In this document: one piece after another, positions 7,601 to 15,714 of the stretch
How positions within the stretch are numbered: the first letter of the stretch is position 1
Layout of the letters: every line of letters starts with the position of its first letter
DNA from: Paractinoplanes polyasparticus
Lineage (GTDB): Bacteria > Actinomycetota > Actinomycetes > Mycobacteriales > Micromonosporaceae
Length of the DNA: 64,000 bases
Direction: 5' to 3'
Assembly: GCF_019710575.1 (NCBI RefSeq)
Contig: NZ_JAHWFK010000056.1
Coordinates: 59,694 to 123,693 of the forward strand
Program-made: the position numbers and the translations under genes
The notes under the pieces: generated by a model
Databases searched by the model: none
Seen by the model: only the letters and a program-made list of their open reading frames with translations
What the model was told of the DNA's origin: nothing

Positions 7601-7970
7601 CGAACTCAAGCAATCACGTTATGCCTAGATCATGAGACATCTATGCGCCGGGTCGGCGCGTCGACTAACTTGGTCCACGGAGTGCCACACAGGATGACGA
7701 GCCCCAGAGATGCACCATTCGCAAGAACCGGCTTTGCGTGAATGCGGCATTCATCTCATCTCATTCCCCATTGTTTCCACCCCGGTGTCTTGCTTCCGTA
7801 GGGGGTCGAGCACCTACGGTAGTGAAAAGAGAACCCGAGGGACCTTTTGCCGGAGGTCGCAGTAACCACTGCTGAACCCGTGGCGAAGCCAAGAAGAACG
7901 GCATCCGTCTTGCTCACGGATGCCGTTCATGATCCCTTACCCGCGACCCTCAGTCGGAGGAGGTCTCGAA
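7601..7970. other. 370-bp region without a confident gene; contains palindromes and a possible promoter
   Basis: No frame here has convincing coding character, and base composition is less G+C-rich than the neighbours (for example TCATCTCATCTCATTCCCC near 7751). A 13-bp palindrome, GAATGC-G-GCATTC, lies at 7740-7752. TTGCTT at 7790-7795 and TACGGT at 7815-7820 (19-bp spacing) could be -35 and -10 boxes reading to the right. A TTG-started frame from 7847 to 8074 exists with GAGG upstream. It translates to arginine-rich sequence running through a perfect hairpin, so I do not call it. Confidence 0.5.
7896..7928 (+). repeat. Perfect 13-bp inverted repeat (terminator or attenuator hairpin)
   Basis: GAACGGCATCCGT (7896-7908) and ACGGATGCCGTTC (7916-7928) are perfect complements separated by the 7-nt loop CTTGCTC. 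There is no T-run after it (ATGATCCCTT). It lies between a possible promoter at 7790-7820 and the strong ribosome site at 7955-7962, so it could end a short RNA or act as an attenuator for the small genes downstream. Confidence 0.7.
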
Positions 7971-8078
7971 ATGACCGTAGCAAAGAGACATGCCAGGTCC
8001 AACGAAATCTGCATGACCCAAGGGCCCAGCATGGTCGTATCCTCAGCGACCCAGCCGAGGAGTCATGCCGGTGAGTGA
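7971..8078 (+). CDS. Possible 35-residue peptide upstream of a small membrane protein
   Basis: The ATG at 7971 follows GGAGGAGG (7955-7962) by 8 nt, one of the best ribosome sites in the window. The product begins MTVAKRHARSNEIC and continues MTQGPSMVVSSATQPRSHAG, ending in Glu; it has one cysteine and no hydrophobic segment. The stop overlaps the next start by 14 bp (ATG 8065), which suggests translational coupling. I know no family for it. It may be a leader peptide that sets translation of the membrane protein, a small secreted or modified peptide, or chance. Confidence 0.4.
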   Translation: MTVAKRHARSNEICMTQGPSMVVSSATQPRSHAGE

Positions 8079-8280
8079 CCAAAACAGGTCGGGTGCAACA
8101 CGCCGACGGTCGGGCCGGTCGAACCCGGGGTGGTCAGCGCGTGGACTGCTTCTGATCATCGAGGGCACGCTCGCCGGCATCGGCGGAGTGTTTGTCGCGA
8201 CGACATCACTCCTCGCCACCGCGATCGCGGCCTTCGCCGCGCTGATACTTGCCCTGACGATCGTGACGATCAATAGATAG
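8065..8280 (+). CDS. Small membrane protein (71 aa, two transmembrane segments)
   Basis: The protein starts MPVSDQNRSGATRRRSGRSN, a basic soluble head. A hydrophobic hairpin follows: GLLLIIEGTLAGIGGVFVA and SLLATAIAAFAALILALTIV, with a short TTIN-like end (TINR). AGGAG (8058-8062) is 2 nt before the ATG, so expression probably depends on ribosomes finishing the overlapping upstream peptide. Positive charges at the N-terminus put that end in the cytoplasm. I do not recognise the family. Candidate roles such as a toxin-like or regulator peptide cannot be told apart from the sequence. Confidence 0.55.
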   Translation: MPVSDQNRSGATRRRSGRSNPGWSARGLLLIIEGTLAGIGGVFVATTSLLATAIAAFAALILALTIVTINR

Positions 8281-8288
8281 TGGATCTG

Positions 8289-8332
8289 GTCGGCCTGCCA
8301 TTCCTACAGCTGATAATTCTTGGTAGGCCGAC
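8289..8332. terminator. 12-bp hairpin between the small membrane protein and the peptidase gene
   Basis: GTCGGCCTGCCA (8289-8300) pairs with TGGTAGGCCGAC (8321-8332) with one G-T wobble and a 20-nt loop. It starts 9 bp after the stop of the small membrane protein and lies 64 bp before the end of the convergent S9 peptidase gene. A bidirectional terminator role is plausible, although the large loop is unusual. Confidence 0.55.
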
Positions 8333-8395
8333 TGAATGGATCTTTACGAAGGCCTGGCCGAAATAGCTGGGGCCCTTTTGATACCAGCGTTTGAT

Positions 8396-10366
8396 TCAGC
8401 CCAACAGGGGCGGGCGTTGCCATTGCTCGCCGCGTACGTGGTGGTCGAGGAAGGCCAGCATCGTGGCATGCCAGACGGCGAGGTTGCCCGGCTTGGCCAC
8501 GCCGTGGGCCTCGTCGGGGTAGTAGAGAAACTTGTGGCGGCCGTCCGAGGAGCGGGACAGCAGGTCCCACCACAGGCGTAAAGCCTCGCCGATCGGGACG
8601 CGGTAGTCGTTGTCGCCGTGGATGACGAGCATGGGGGTGGTGATGGCGTCGGCGAAGTGGTGCGGGGAGTTCGCCTCGATGCGGGCCGGGGTCATTTCGC
8701 GCAGCCAGTAGTACGGGAAGTCGGTGGTCGTCATCATCTGGTCGAGCGCCCACAACGACGCGTGGGTGACGATTGCGGCGAAGCGGTTGGTGTGGCCGGC
8801 TATCCAGTTTGCCATGTAGCCGCCGTACGAGGCTCCTGCCGCGGCCGTCCGTGATGGGTCCAGGTCGGGGCGCGTGAGCGCGGCGTCGGTTATGGCCATC
8901 AGGTCGTGGTACGGCGTTTCGCCCCAGGCGCCCCAGCCGCGGCGCAGGAAGGCGTCGCCGTAGCCGGTGGACAGGGCCGGGTCGGGCATCAGCACGGCGT
9001 AGCCGCGGGCTACGGCCAGCCACGGGTTCGAGTTCCACTTCCAGATGTTCCACGAGGCGAGCGGACCGCCGTGGACCCACAACAGCAGGGGCGCCGGCGT
9101 TTCGGCGCCGGTCGGCAGCGCGAGCCAGGCGCGCAACGGGGTGCCGTCGGCGGCTTGCGCTGTCACTTCTTCCAAATTCCCGGGTACGCGCACCGCCGGC
9201 ACCGGACTGGGCAGGAGTTCAACCTCGTGGGAGTCGAGCGACACGCGCACCGGGTGCGGCGGGCTCGCGATGGTGTTGCGCAACGCGTAGACCCAGCGCC
9301 CGTCCGGCGACACGTGCGGATCGGTGTACGCGGCGTCGTCGGCAGTGAGCCGGGTGACCTCGCCGGTCGTGGCCTCCACCCGCCACAGCGGGCAGCGGCC
9401 GTTGTCGTCGGCCGCCACGATCAGCGCAGTGCCGTCCGGCGTCCAGCGCGGGCTGTGCGGCCATCTGTCCCAGTCACCCGTCAGAGACGTGACCGGTCCA
9501 CCGTCGAGCGGCGCCAGCGCCAGCCGGATGCCGCCCGGGTCGTCCGCTGAGGACCACTGCCGTACGACGAAAGCCACCTGGGCGCCGTCGGGCGACACCC
9601 TCGGCGACACGTAGTCGTAGCCGGGGTCGTCGGCGAGCATCCGCCGCTCGCCGGTCGCGACGTCGATGACCGCCAGGGCCGAGCGCTGCGCCCCACCCGG
9701 CGCTGCCAGCTGCCAGGCGGCGACCACATTGCGCCCGTCCGGCGTGACCTCCCAGTCCCCTCCGGTGTCCAGCGCCCGCCCGACATGGCCGGTGACGTCC
9801 CGCAGGACGCCGTCGTCGAGCGACCCGGCCACCAGGCGCGGCCTGTCCGGCCCGAGGTCGTGATCCCAGAACCGCACCGGGAACTCCTCGTGCAGGATCG
9901 CCGAGACCCCCGCCGCCTTGCGCTGCTCCCGCCCGGAGCCGCCGGCGGGCAGCACCGCCGAGCCCGCCACGAGCGTCCCCACCGGGCTGACCCGCACCCC
10001 GTGAATCCCCCCGGGCAACTTCGCGAGCACGTACGCATCCCCGCCCACCGCCGGCTGCAGCCACAACGCGGCCTTTCCATCGTCGTCGCCCGAGTCGCCG
10101 GGCGTGGGCCGCGCCGAGGTGAAGAGCAGATCGCCGGCCGGGGTGAAGCCGGCGCCCGACTCCCCCTTGTCGCTGCGGGTCAGCTGCCGTGCCGGGCGCT
10201 GACCGGCCGGGTCGACCTCCCACAGCGCGGTGCGAAAGCGGATGCCCTCGCGGTCGGGCGTTCCCACGCCCACGACCAGCCGGCGCCCGTCGGGCGAGAG
10301 CCACAGCCCGGCCAGTCGCGGCAGACGAACGTACGCGTCCGGGTCATGAAAGGCATCGGCGCTCAT
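8396..10366 (-). CDS. S9-family (prolyl-oligopeptidase-type) serine peptidase, copy 1
   Basis: The 656-residue protein has an N-terminal beta-propeller with WD-like/TolB-type blades (LWLSPDGRRLVVGVGTPD; SPRVSPDGAQVAFVVRQW; PRWTPDGTALIVAADDNG; DPHVSPDGRWVYALRN). A C-terminal alpha/beta-hydrolase domain starts near residue 420. The catalytic triad is Ser513 (GASYGG), Asp587 (HGDNDYRVP) and His621 (DEAHG). There is no signal peptide, so it is probably cytoplasmic and cleaves short peptides entering the propeller. It is a close paralogue of the peptidase at 11343-13316, and the two flank an aldo/keto reductase gene. The start at 10366 is 59 bp from the divergent reductase start. Confidence 0.92.
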   Translation of the reverse strand: MSADAFHDPDAYVRLPRLAGLWLSPDGRRLVVGVGTPDREGIRFRTALWEVDPAGQRPARQLTRSDKGESGAGFTPAGDLLFTSARPTPGDSGDDDGKAALWLQPAVGGDAYVLAKLPGGIHGVRVSPVGTLVAGSAVLPAGGSGREQRKAAGVSAILHEEFPVRFWDHDLGPDRPRLVAGSLDDGVLRDVTGHVGRALDTGGDWEVTPDGRNVVAAWQLAAPGGAQRSALAVIDVATGERRMLADDPGYDYVSPRVSPDGAQVAFVVRQWSSADDPGGIRLALAPLDGGPVTSLTGDWDRWPHSPRWTPDGTALIVAADDNGRCPLWRVEATTGEVTRLTADDAAYTDPHVSPDGRWVYALRNTIASPPHPVRVSLDSHEVELLPSPVPAVRVPGNLEEVTAQAADGTPLRAWLALPTGAETPAPLLLWVHGGPLASWNIWKWNSNPWLAVARGYAVLMPDPALSTGYGDAFLRRGWGAWGETPYHDLMAITDAALTRPDLDPSRTAAAGASYGGYMANWIAGHTNRFAAIVTHASLWALDQMMTTTDFPYYWLREMTPARIEANSPHHFADAITTPMLVIHGDNDYRVPIGEALRLWWDLLSRSSDGRHKFLYYPDEAHGVAKPGNLAVWHATMLAFLDHHVRGEQWQRPPLLG

Positions 10367-10387
10367 CCAGGTCTTTGTATCACTGCC

Positions 10388-10418
10388 TTGACTTCGAGCG
10401 CGCTCGAAGGACCATCAT
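10388..10418 (+). promoter_or_regulatory. MerR-type promoter with 19-bp spacer and 16-bp palindrome, probably leaderless
   Basis: TTGACT (10388-10393) and CATCAT (10413-10418) are separated by exactly 19 bp. The perfect palindrome TTCGAGCGCGCTCGAA (10393-10408) sits on and inside the spacer. An overlong 19-bp spacer carrying a dyad is the hallmark of promoters activated by MerR-family regulators. Transcription would begin 7-8 nt after the -10 box, which is the ATG at 10426, so the aldo/keto reductase mRNA is likely leaderless. No merR gene lies in the window. The dyad could also affect the divergent peptidase gene (start 10366). Confidence 0.7.
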
Positions 10419-10425
10419 CGCCGGC

Positions 10426-11346
10426 ATGACGGAGATCGTGCTGGGAGCCATGCTGTTCGGAACGCGGATCGGCGAGCGGGAGTCGTTCGCGCTGCTCGAC
10501 CGGTTCGTCGAGGGCGGCGGCCGGTTAATCGACACCGCGAACAACTACGCGTTCTGGCTGCACCCGTCCGGGCTCGGCGGCCAGAGCGAGCACGTGATCG
10601 GCCGCTGGCTGGCCGCACGACCGGGAATGCGCGACCGGGTGCTGATCAGCACGAAGGTGGGCGCCGAGCCGACCGATCCGGCCCGCGGCCTGGAGGCCAT
10701 GGAGGGACTGTCGGCGCCGGTCATCCGCTCGGCGCTGACGGGCAGCCTGCAACGGCTGGGAACCGACCGCGTCGACATGTGCTGGGCGCACGTCGAGGAT
10801 CGCTCGGTGTCGCTCGCCGAGACCGCCGGCGCCTTCAGCGACCTGGTCGCCGAGGGCCTCGCCGCGCGGCTGGGCGCCTCGAACACCCCCGCGTGGCGCG
10901 TCGAGCAGGCGCGCGGCCTTGCCGGGCACAGCTGGACGGCGTTGCAGCTGCGCCATTCCTACGTTCAGCCGCGGCCGGGCGCCGCCCTCGAGTCGTCGGC
11001 GCACCGGCAGGTGTCTCCCGAGACCCTCGACTACGTGCGGACGACCGGCCTGGACCTGTGGGCGTACTCCACGCTGATCAACGGCGGGTACGGCCGCCCG
11101 GACCGGCCGCTCGAGGAGGCGTACGCGCATCCCGGCACCGACCGGCGGCTCGCCGCGCTCACCGAGGTCGCCGCCGAGCTCGGCGCCACACCGAACCAGG
11201 TGGTTCTGGCCTGGCTGCTGGCCGGCGACCCGCCGGTGTGGCCGATCGTGGGCGCCAGCACGCCGGAACGCCTCGACGAGGTGCTGGCCGCCCGCGACCT
11301 GAAACTCGACCCCCGGCAGCGCCGCCGCCTCGACGAAGCCGGCTAG
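10426..11346 (+). CDS. Aldo/keto reductase
   Basis: The 306-residue protein starts MTEIVLGAMLFGTRIGERES and carries the AKR catalytic tetrad: Asp36 and Tyr41 (DTANNYAFW), Lys77 (LISTKVG) and His122 (MCWAHVED). The C-terminal NADPH-binding segment reads WPIVGASTPERLDEVLAA. It should reduce an aldehyde or ketone with NADPH. I chose the ATG at 10426 because the protein begins at the first beta strand and the promoter boxes lie immediately upstream; the frame is open further upstream only by overlap with the divergent gene. Its stop codon overlaps that of the convergent second peptidase gene (11343-11346). Confidence 0.92.
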   Translation: MTEIVLGAMLFGTRIGERESFALLDRFVEGGGRLIDTANNYAFWLHPSGLGGQSEHVIGRWLAARPGMRDRVLISTKVGAEPTDPARGLEAMEGLSAPVIRSALTGSLQRLGTDRVDMCWAHVEDRSVSLAETAGAFSDLVAEGLAARLGASNTPAWRVEQARGLAGHSWTALQLRHSYVQPRPGAALESSAHRQVSPETLDYVRTTGLDLWAYSTLINGGYGRPDRPLEEAYAHPGTDRRLAALTEVAAELGATPNQVVLAWLLAGDPPVWPIVGASTPERLDEVLAARDLKLDPRQRRRLDEAG

Positions 11347-13316
11347 CCGAGCAGTTCCGGCCGCTGCCACTTCTCGCCGAGCACGTGGTGGTCGAGGAAC
11401 GCCAGCACCGTCTCGTACCAGACCTTGGCGTTGCCGGGCTTGAGGATCCAGTGGTTCTCGTCGGGGTAGTACAGGAACTTGTGCTTGCCCTCGGAGCGTG
11501 ACAGCAGGTCCCACCACAGGCGCAGGCCCTCGCCGATCGGCACGCGGTAGTCCTTGTCGCCGTGGATGACCAGCATGGGCGTGGTGACGGCGTCGGCGAA
11601 GCGGTTCGGCGAGTGCTCGGCCAGCCGCTCCGGCGTCAGCTCGCGCAGCCAGTAGAAGGCCAGGTCGGTCGTGGTCATCATCTGGTCGAGGGCCCACAGC
11701 GAAGCGTGCGTGACGATCGCGTCGAAGCGGTCGGTGTGCCCGGCCACCCAGTTCGCCATGTAGCCGCCGAACGAGCCACCCATGGCGGCAGTGCGTGTGG
11801 CGTCCAGATCCGGGCGCTCGAGCGCGGCGTCGGTGATCGTCATGAGGTCGGTGTACGGCTTGTCGCCCCACGTTCCCCAGCCGCGCTTGATGAAGTCGAG
11901 CCCGTAGCCGGTGGACAGGGCCGGGTCGGGCATCAGGACGGCGTAGCCGCGCGCCACCAGCAGCCACGGGTTCCAGCGCCACGACCAGGTGTTGTACGAG
12001 CTCAACGGTCCACCGTGGATCCACAGCACCAGGGGCGCCGGCTCGCCGGTCTCGGCCGGCAACGCGAGCCACGCGCGCAGCGGGCTGCCGTCGGCGGCTT
12101 GCGCCGTCACTTCCTCCAGACGGCCCGGTACGTCGAGAGTGAGGGCCGGGCTGGGCAGGAGCTCGATCTCGTGGGTGGCCAGGGACACCCGCACGGGGTG
12201 CGGCGCACTGGTGATGGTGCTTCGCAACGCGTACACGTAATGCCCGTCCGGCGACACCCGTGGGTCGGTGTAGACGCCGTCGTCGTCCGTCAGGCGTGTC
12301 ACCGCGCCGGTCGCGGCGTCCACACGCCACAGCGGGGAACGACCGTTGTCGTCGGCCGCCACGATCAACGCGGCCCCGTCCGGCGTCCATCGTGGACTGT
12401 GCGGCCAGCGGTCCCAGTCCGCGGCCACCGCCTCCACCGGCCCGCCCGCCAGCGGAACCAGAGCCAGCCAGAAGTCGCCCGGGTCGTCCGCGGAGGACTT
12501 CCGCCGTACGAGCATCGCCACCCGCGACCCGTCCGGCGACACCCGCGGCGAGTTGTAGCCGTTCGGGTCGTCGCCCGCGATCTCCCGGCGTTCCCCCGAT
12601 GCCAGGTCGATGACCACGACCGTCGACCGCTCCGACCCGCCGCTCTCGGGCACCAGCCACGTCGCGACCACGCTGCGGCCGTCGGGCGTCAGCTCCCAGT
12701 CCCCCTCGGTGTCCAGCGCCCGCCCGGCATGCCCGGAGACATCCCGCAGCTCGGGATCGGGCAGCGACCCGGCGAACAGCCGCGGCCGGTCGGGCCCGAG
12801 GTCGTGATCCCAGTACCGCACCGGATAGCCCTCGTGCAGGATCGCCGAGACCCCGGCCTTCTTGCGCTGTTCCCGCCCCTCGTCGTCACCCGAGGGCAGC
12901 ACCGCGGAGCCGGCCACCAGCGTCCCGTCCGGTCCGGCCTGCACACCGTGCACACCGCCGGGCAGCTTGGCGATCACCCGCGCGTCCCCGCCGGCGGCCG
13001 GCAGCAGCCACAGCGCCGCCTTGGCGTCCTTGTCGTCGTCGCCGTCGGGGCCGGGCCGGGCCGAGGTGAACAGCAGGTCGCCGTCCGGCGTGAACGCGGC
13101 CGCCGACTCCCCCTTGACGCTGCGGGTCAGGCGCCGGGCGGGCTGCTCCCCCGCCGGGTCGACCTGCCACAACGCGGTGGCGTAGCGGGCATTGTCCTTG
13201 TCCGGCGTGCCCACGCCGACGACCAGCCGGCTTCCGTCGGGCGAGAGCCACAACCCGGCCAGTCGCGGCACCCGGACGTACGCGTCGAGATCGGTGAAAG
13301 GATCGGCTGCGCTCAT
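11343..13316 (-). CDS. S9-family (prolyl-oligopeptidase-type) serine peptidase, copy 2
   Basis: This 657-residue protein mirrors the copy at 8396-10366 in both domain order and wording (LWLSPDGSRLVVGVGTPDKD; PRWTPDGAALIVAADDNG; SLWALDQMMTTTD). The triad is Ser515 (GGSFGG), Asp589 (HGDKDYRVP) and His622 (DENHW). The His motif, DENHW instead of DEAHG, is closer to the usual S9C pattern. It has no signal peptide. The gene ends inside the stop codon of the aldo/keto reductase. Its ATG at 13314-13316 lies in a 237-bp gap before the next gene. The pair looks like an old duplication, since similarity is high at protein level but the tails differ. Confidence 0.92.
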   Translation of the reverse strand: MSAADPFTDLDAYVRVPRLAGLWLSPDGSRLVVGVGTPDKDNARYATALWQVDPAGEQPARRLTRSVKGESAAAFTPDGDLLFTSARPGPDGDDDKDAKAALWLLPAAGGDARVIAKLPGGVHGVQAGPDGTLVAGSAVLPSGDDEGREQRKKAGVSAILHEGYPVRYWDHDLGPDRPRLFAGSLPDPELRDVSGHAGRALDTEGDWELTPDGRSVVATWLVPESGGSERSTVVVIDLASGERREIAGDDPNGYNSPRVSPDGSRVAMLVRRKSSADDPGDFWLALVPLAGGPVEAVAADWDRWPHSPRWTPDGAALIVAADDNGRSPLWRVDAATGAVTRLTDDDGVYTDPRVSPDGHYVYALRSTITSAPHPVRVSLATHEIELLPSPALTLDVPGRLEEVTAQAADGSPLRAWLALPAETGEPAPLVLWIHGGPLSSYNTWSWRWNPWLLVARGYAVLMPDPALSTGYGLDFIKRGWGTWGDKPYTDLMTITDAALERPDLDATRTAAMGGSFGGYMANWVAGHTDRFDAIVTHASLWALDQMMTTTDLAFYWLRELTPERLAEHSPNRFADAVTTPMLVIHGDKDYRVPIGEGLRLWWDLLSRSEGKHKFLYYPDENHWILKPGNAKVWYETVLAFLDHHVLGEKWQRPELLG

Positions 13317-13553
13317 CGGGCCTTTCTACCACCGACAGCGGCCCGGCCGGGGACCACTCGATCGAGGTGGCATGCCGCGCAGCGGAGTGTGCGCCGGCTG
13401 CTCGAGATCGCCGGGATGCTGGAGGGCCTGACCCGCGCGGCCCGGCAGCCGTGGCCGGGGTGACGGCTGACGCCAATCGGACGAATCGGTGGCCAGACCG
13501 CGCCCGGTGACTCACAGTGAGGGGGTAGACACGCCGGCGCCTGGAGTGATCCG

Positions 13554-14132
13554 ATGCCGCACGACCCTCGACCTCGATTCCGGCTCAACCCGCTGCTCGC
13601 TGCCCTGTTCGCGGTCGTCGCCGTGGTCGCGCTGTTCCTCACCGGCGTCGCCGCGCAGCAACTCGGCAGCGGGGAGCCGGTCGCCGCGGCCGAGCCGACC
13701 AGGACAGCGCCCACGACCCGGGCCGCCCAGCCCGGCCTCGGCGACAAGGTCCGCGACGGCAAGTTCGAGTTCGTCGTCTCGCGCCTCGACTGCTCCCGCA
13801 CCACGGTCGGCCCCGAGCATCTGACCCGCACCGCCGAGGGCAGGTTCTGCGTGATCAGCCTGTCGGTCCGCAACATCTCGGACGGCGCCCGCTACTTCCT
13901 GGGCCAGGCCCAGAAGGCGTACGACGCCACCGGCACCGCCTACGGAGACGACACCGTCGCCGGCGTCTACGCCAACCGCGACACCCAGACGTTCCTCGAG
14001 AAGCTCGACCCCGGCGAGCGCGTGACCGGCAAGCTCGTCTTCGACGTTCCCCGGACAGTCAAGCTGACGATTCTGGAGCTGCACGACTCCCCGCTGTCCG
14101 GCGGCGTGAAGGTCTCTCTGCGATCCCGGTGA
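13554..14132 (+). CDS. Membrane-anchored or secreted DUF4352-domain protein
   Basis: The 192-residue protein has a basic N-terminus (MPHDPRPRFRLNPL), one hydrophobic segment (LLAALFAVVAVVALFLTGVA) and a Thr/Pro/Ala linker. An extracytoplasmic immunoglobulin-like DUF4352 domain follows: FEFVVSRLDC, then RFCVISLSVRNISDGARYF and GERVTGKLVFDVP. Two cysteines (in RLDC and RFCV) may pair. DUF4352 proteins are found on the cell surface or as lipoproteins, and their ligand is usually unknown. The upstream 237-bp gap (13317-13553) shows no gene. It ends 31 bp from the convergent HAD gene. Confidence 0.82.
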   Translation: MPHDPRPRFRLNPLLAALFAVVAVVALFLTGVAAQQLGSGEPVAAAEPTRTAPTTRAAQPGLGDKVRDGKFEFVVSRLDCSRTTVGPEHLTRTAEGRFCVISLSVRNISDGARYFLGQAQKAYDATGTAYGDDTVAGVYANRDTQTFLEKLDPGERVTGKLVFDVPRTVKLTILELHDSPLSGGVKVSLRSR

Positions 14133-14163
14133 GACCGGCGACGCTCGGACGGTGATCGCCGCG

Positions 14164-14961
14164 TCACAGCAGTGCCGCGAGGGTGCGGGCGAAGCCGTCG
14201 TCCTCGACGGACGCGGTCCGGTGGGCCGCTGCTGCCAGGACCTCGGCCGGGGCATCGGCCATAGCGACGGAGTGGCCGACCACTGCGAACATCGTGGTGT
14301 CGATCGGCATGTCGCCGAAGGCGATGGTGCGTTCCGGGGCGGCGCCGATGGTGTGCAACGCGCGCAGCACCCCGCTGGCCTTGTCGACCCGAGCGGATGT
14401 CACCTCGACGAATCGGCGCCCGGCGCGATGCAGACCGAGGCGGGTGGTGTCGAAGCCGGCCTCGATCAGCACCGCGACGAGCCGCTCCGGCGGCCAGCCG
14501 GCATGGGCGACGACCATCGTGCAGGGATCCGCCTCGGCCAGTGCCTCCGCTGCGACGACGGCAATCGGGCCCCGATGGGTGTTCGGTCGCATGACCTGGT
14601 AGGCCGCATTCATGCGCCACTGGCGGTTGTCGAAGGCCGCCATCGCGGCCGCGGGCAACTCGCGGGTCAGGAAGGCGATCAGATCGGTCATCGTGTCGCG
14701 CGGCAACCGCTCGCACCAGGCAGGAGTGGCAGCGCCCGGTACCCAGCCGACGGCGCCACTGCAACAGACCGCGAAGGCCAGGTGCGGCGCCAGTTCTTCC
14801 AGCGCGGCCACCCCGGTGGGCGTGCGGGCGGTGGCGGCCAGCAGGGGCACGCCTCGCTCGGCGAGGGTGCGCGCGGTCAGCAGCGTCGCGTCGCTGACCG
14901 TGCCGTCAGCTCGAACCACCGTGCCGTCGAGATCCGTCACTACCGCATCGAACGCCGCCAC
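14164..14961 (-). CDS. Cof-type HAD-superfamily hydrolase
   Basis: From the GTG at 14959-14961 the 265-residue protein begins VAAFDAVVTDLDGTVVRADG; DLDGT is HAD motif I with the nucleophile Asp. LLAATARTPTG supplies motif II, Lys in RVDKASGVLRAL motif III, and AFGDMPIDTTMF motif IV with the acidic metal ligands. The insert between motifs II and III is of the C2b type, as in Cof/YbjI phosphatases of sugar phosphates and flavin or pyridoxal phosphates. The specific substrate cannot be told. The frame stays open upstream, but that extension overlaps the divergent response-regulator gene and lacks family similarity. The two starts are 73 bp apart. Confidence 0.85.
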   Translation of the reverse strand: MAAFDAVVTDLDGTVVRADGTVSDATLLTARTLAERGVPLLAATARTPTGVAALEELAPHLAFAVCCSGAVGWVPGAATPAWCERLPRDTMTDLIAFLTRELPAAAMAAFDNRQWRMNAAYQVMRPNTHRGPIAVVAAEALAEADPCTMVVAHAGWPPERLVAVLIEAGFDTTRLGLHRAGRRFVEVTSARVDKASGVLRALHTIGAAPERTIAFGDMPIDTTMFAVVGHSVAMADAPAEVLAAAAHRTASVEDDGFARTLAALL

Positions 14962-15033
14962 CGCAGGACAGTAGCGCGAGGCCCGTACGTTCCCCGAACA
15001 TCGCGGACCGCTTCCAGCGGGCAGAATGGGCCG

Positions 15034-15714
15034 GTGACGGAGAAAGGGCTGGTGCTGGTCGTCGAGGACGAGCGGCCCATCGCCGACCTGCTGCGGCTCT
15101 ATCTGAGCCGGGACGGTTTCGGGGTGCACGTCGAGCACGACGGCGCCGCGGGACTGGCGGCGGCCCGGCGCATGCGGCCGGTGGCCTGCGTGCTCGACAT
15201 CGCACTGCCGTCGATGGAGGGCACCGAGATCTGCCGGCGGCTCCGCGAGGACGGGGACTGGACACCGGTCGTCTTCCTGACCGCGCGCGACGACGAGGTC
15301 GACCGGATCCTCGGGCTCGAGCTGGGCGGCGACGACTACCTGACCAAGCCGTTCAGCCCGCGCGAGCTGGTGGCCCGCGTGCGGGCGCTGCTGCGGCGCG
15401 CGGCCGGTCCGGGTGAGGGCGAGCGCGTACGCACCCTGGGCCCGGTCTCGCTCGACCCGGCACGCCGCTCGGTGACCGTCGCCGATCGGCCGCTCGTGCT
15501 CACTCCCACCGAGTTCGACCTGCTGGGGCACCTGCTGCGCCGCCCCGGCCGGGTCTTCACCCGCGAGGAGCTGCTGGCCGGCGTGTGGGGCTACGCGTCA
15601 CACGCCGGCACCCGCACCGTCGACGTGCACGTCGCCCAGCTGCGCGCCAAGCTCGGCGACGCGGCCGGACTGATCCGCACCGTCCGCGGCGTCGGGTACA
15701 CCGCCGATGCTTAG
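15034..15714 (+). CDS. OmpR-family response regulator
   Basis: The 226-residue protein starts at GTG 15034 (VTEKGLVLVVEDERPIADLL). The receiver domain has the acidic pair in EDE, the phosphoacceptor Asp55 (CVLDIALPS), Thr83 (FLTARDD) and Lys105 (DYLTKPFSP). The C-terminal winged helix (about residues 130-226) contains LTPTEFDLLGHLLRRPGRVF, RTVDVHVAQLRAKLG and VRGVGYTAD, typical of OmpR/PhoB DNA binding. Its stop overlaps the downstream histidine kinase start by 8 bp, so the two are translated together. Likely targets are the kinase operon itself and perhaps the secreted protein gene just after it. Confidence 0.93.
   Translation: MTEKGLVLVVEDERPIADLLRLYLSRDGFGVHVEHDGAAGLAAARRMRPVACVLDIALPSMEGTEICRRLREDGDWTPVVFLTARDDEVDRILGLELGGDDYLTKPFSPRELVARVRALLRRAAGPGEGERVRTLGPVSLDPARRSVTVADRPLVLTPTEFDLLGHLLRRPGRVFTREELLAGVWGYASHAGTRTVDVHVAQLRAKLGDAAGLIRTVRGVGYTADA

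Noticed and set aside
7847..8074. TTG-started frame of 75 codons through the hairpin region.
   Set aside because: The product is Arg-rich without family character, crosses a perfect hairpin, and overlaps two frames with better ribosome sites.
10525..12660. Minus-strand frame of 711 codons antisense to the aldo/keto reductase and shadowing the second peptidase.
   Set aside because: It is an off-frame shadow in G+C-rich DNA; its residues (AGRDRRAGAP-type) have no conserved motif, and the real genes on both strands are clear.
8289..13316. Peptidase pair and reductase as a recent tandem repeat or mobile unit.
   Set aside because: No direct or inverted repeats were seen at the borders and the two peptidases have clearly diverged.
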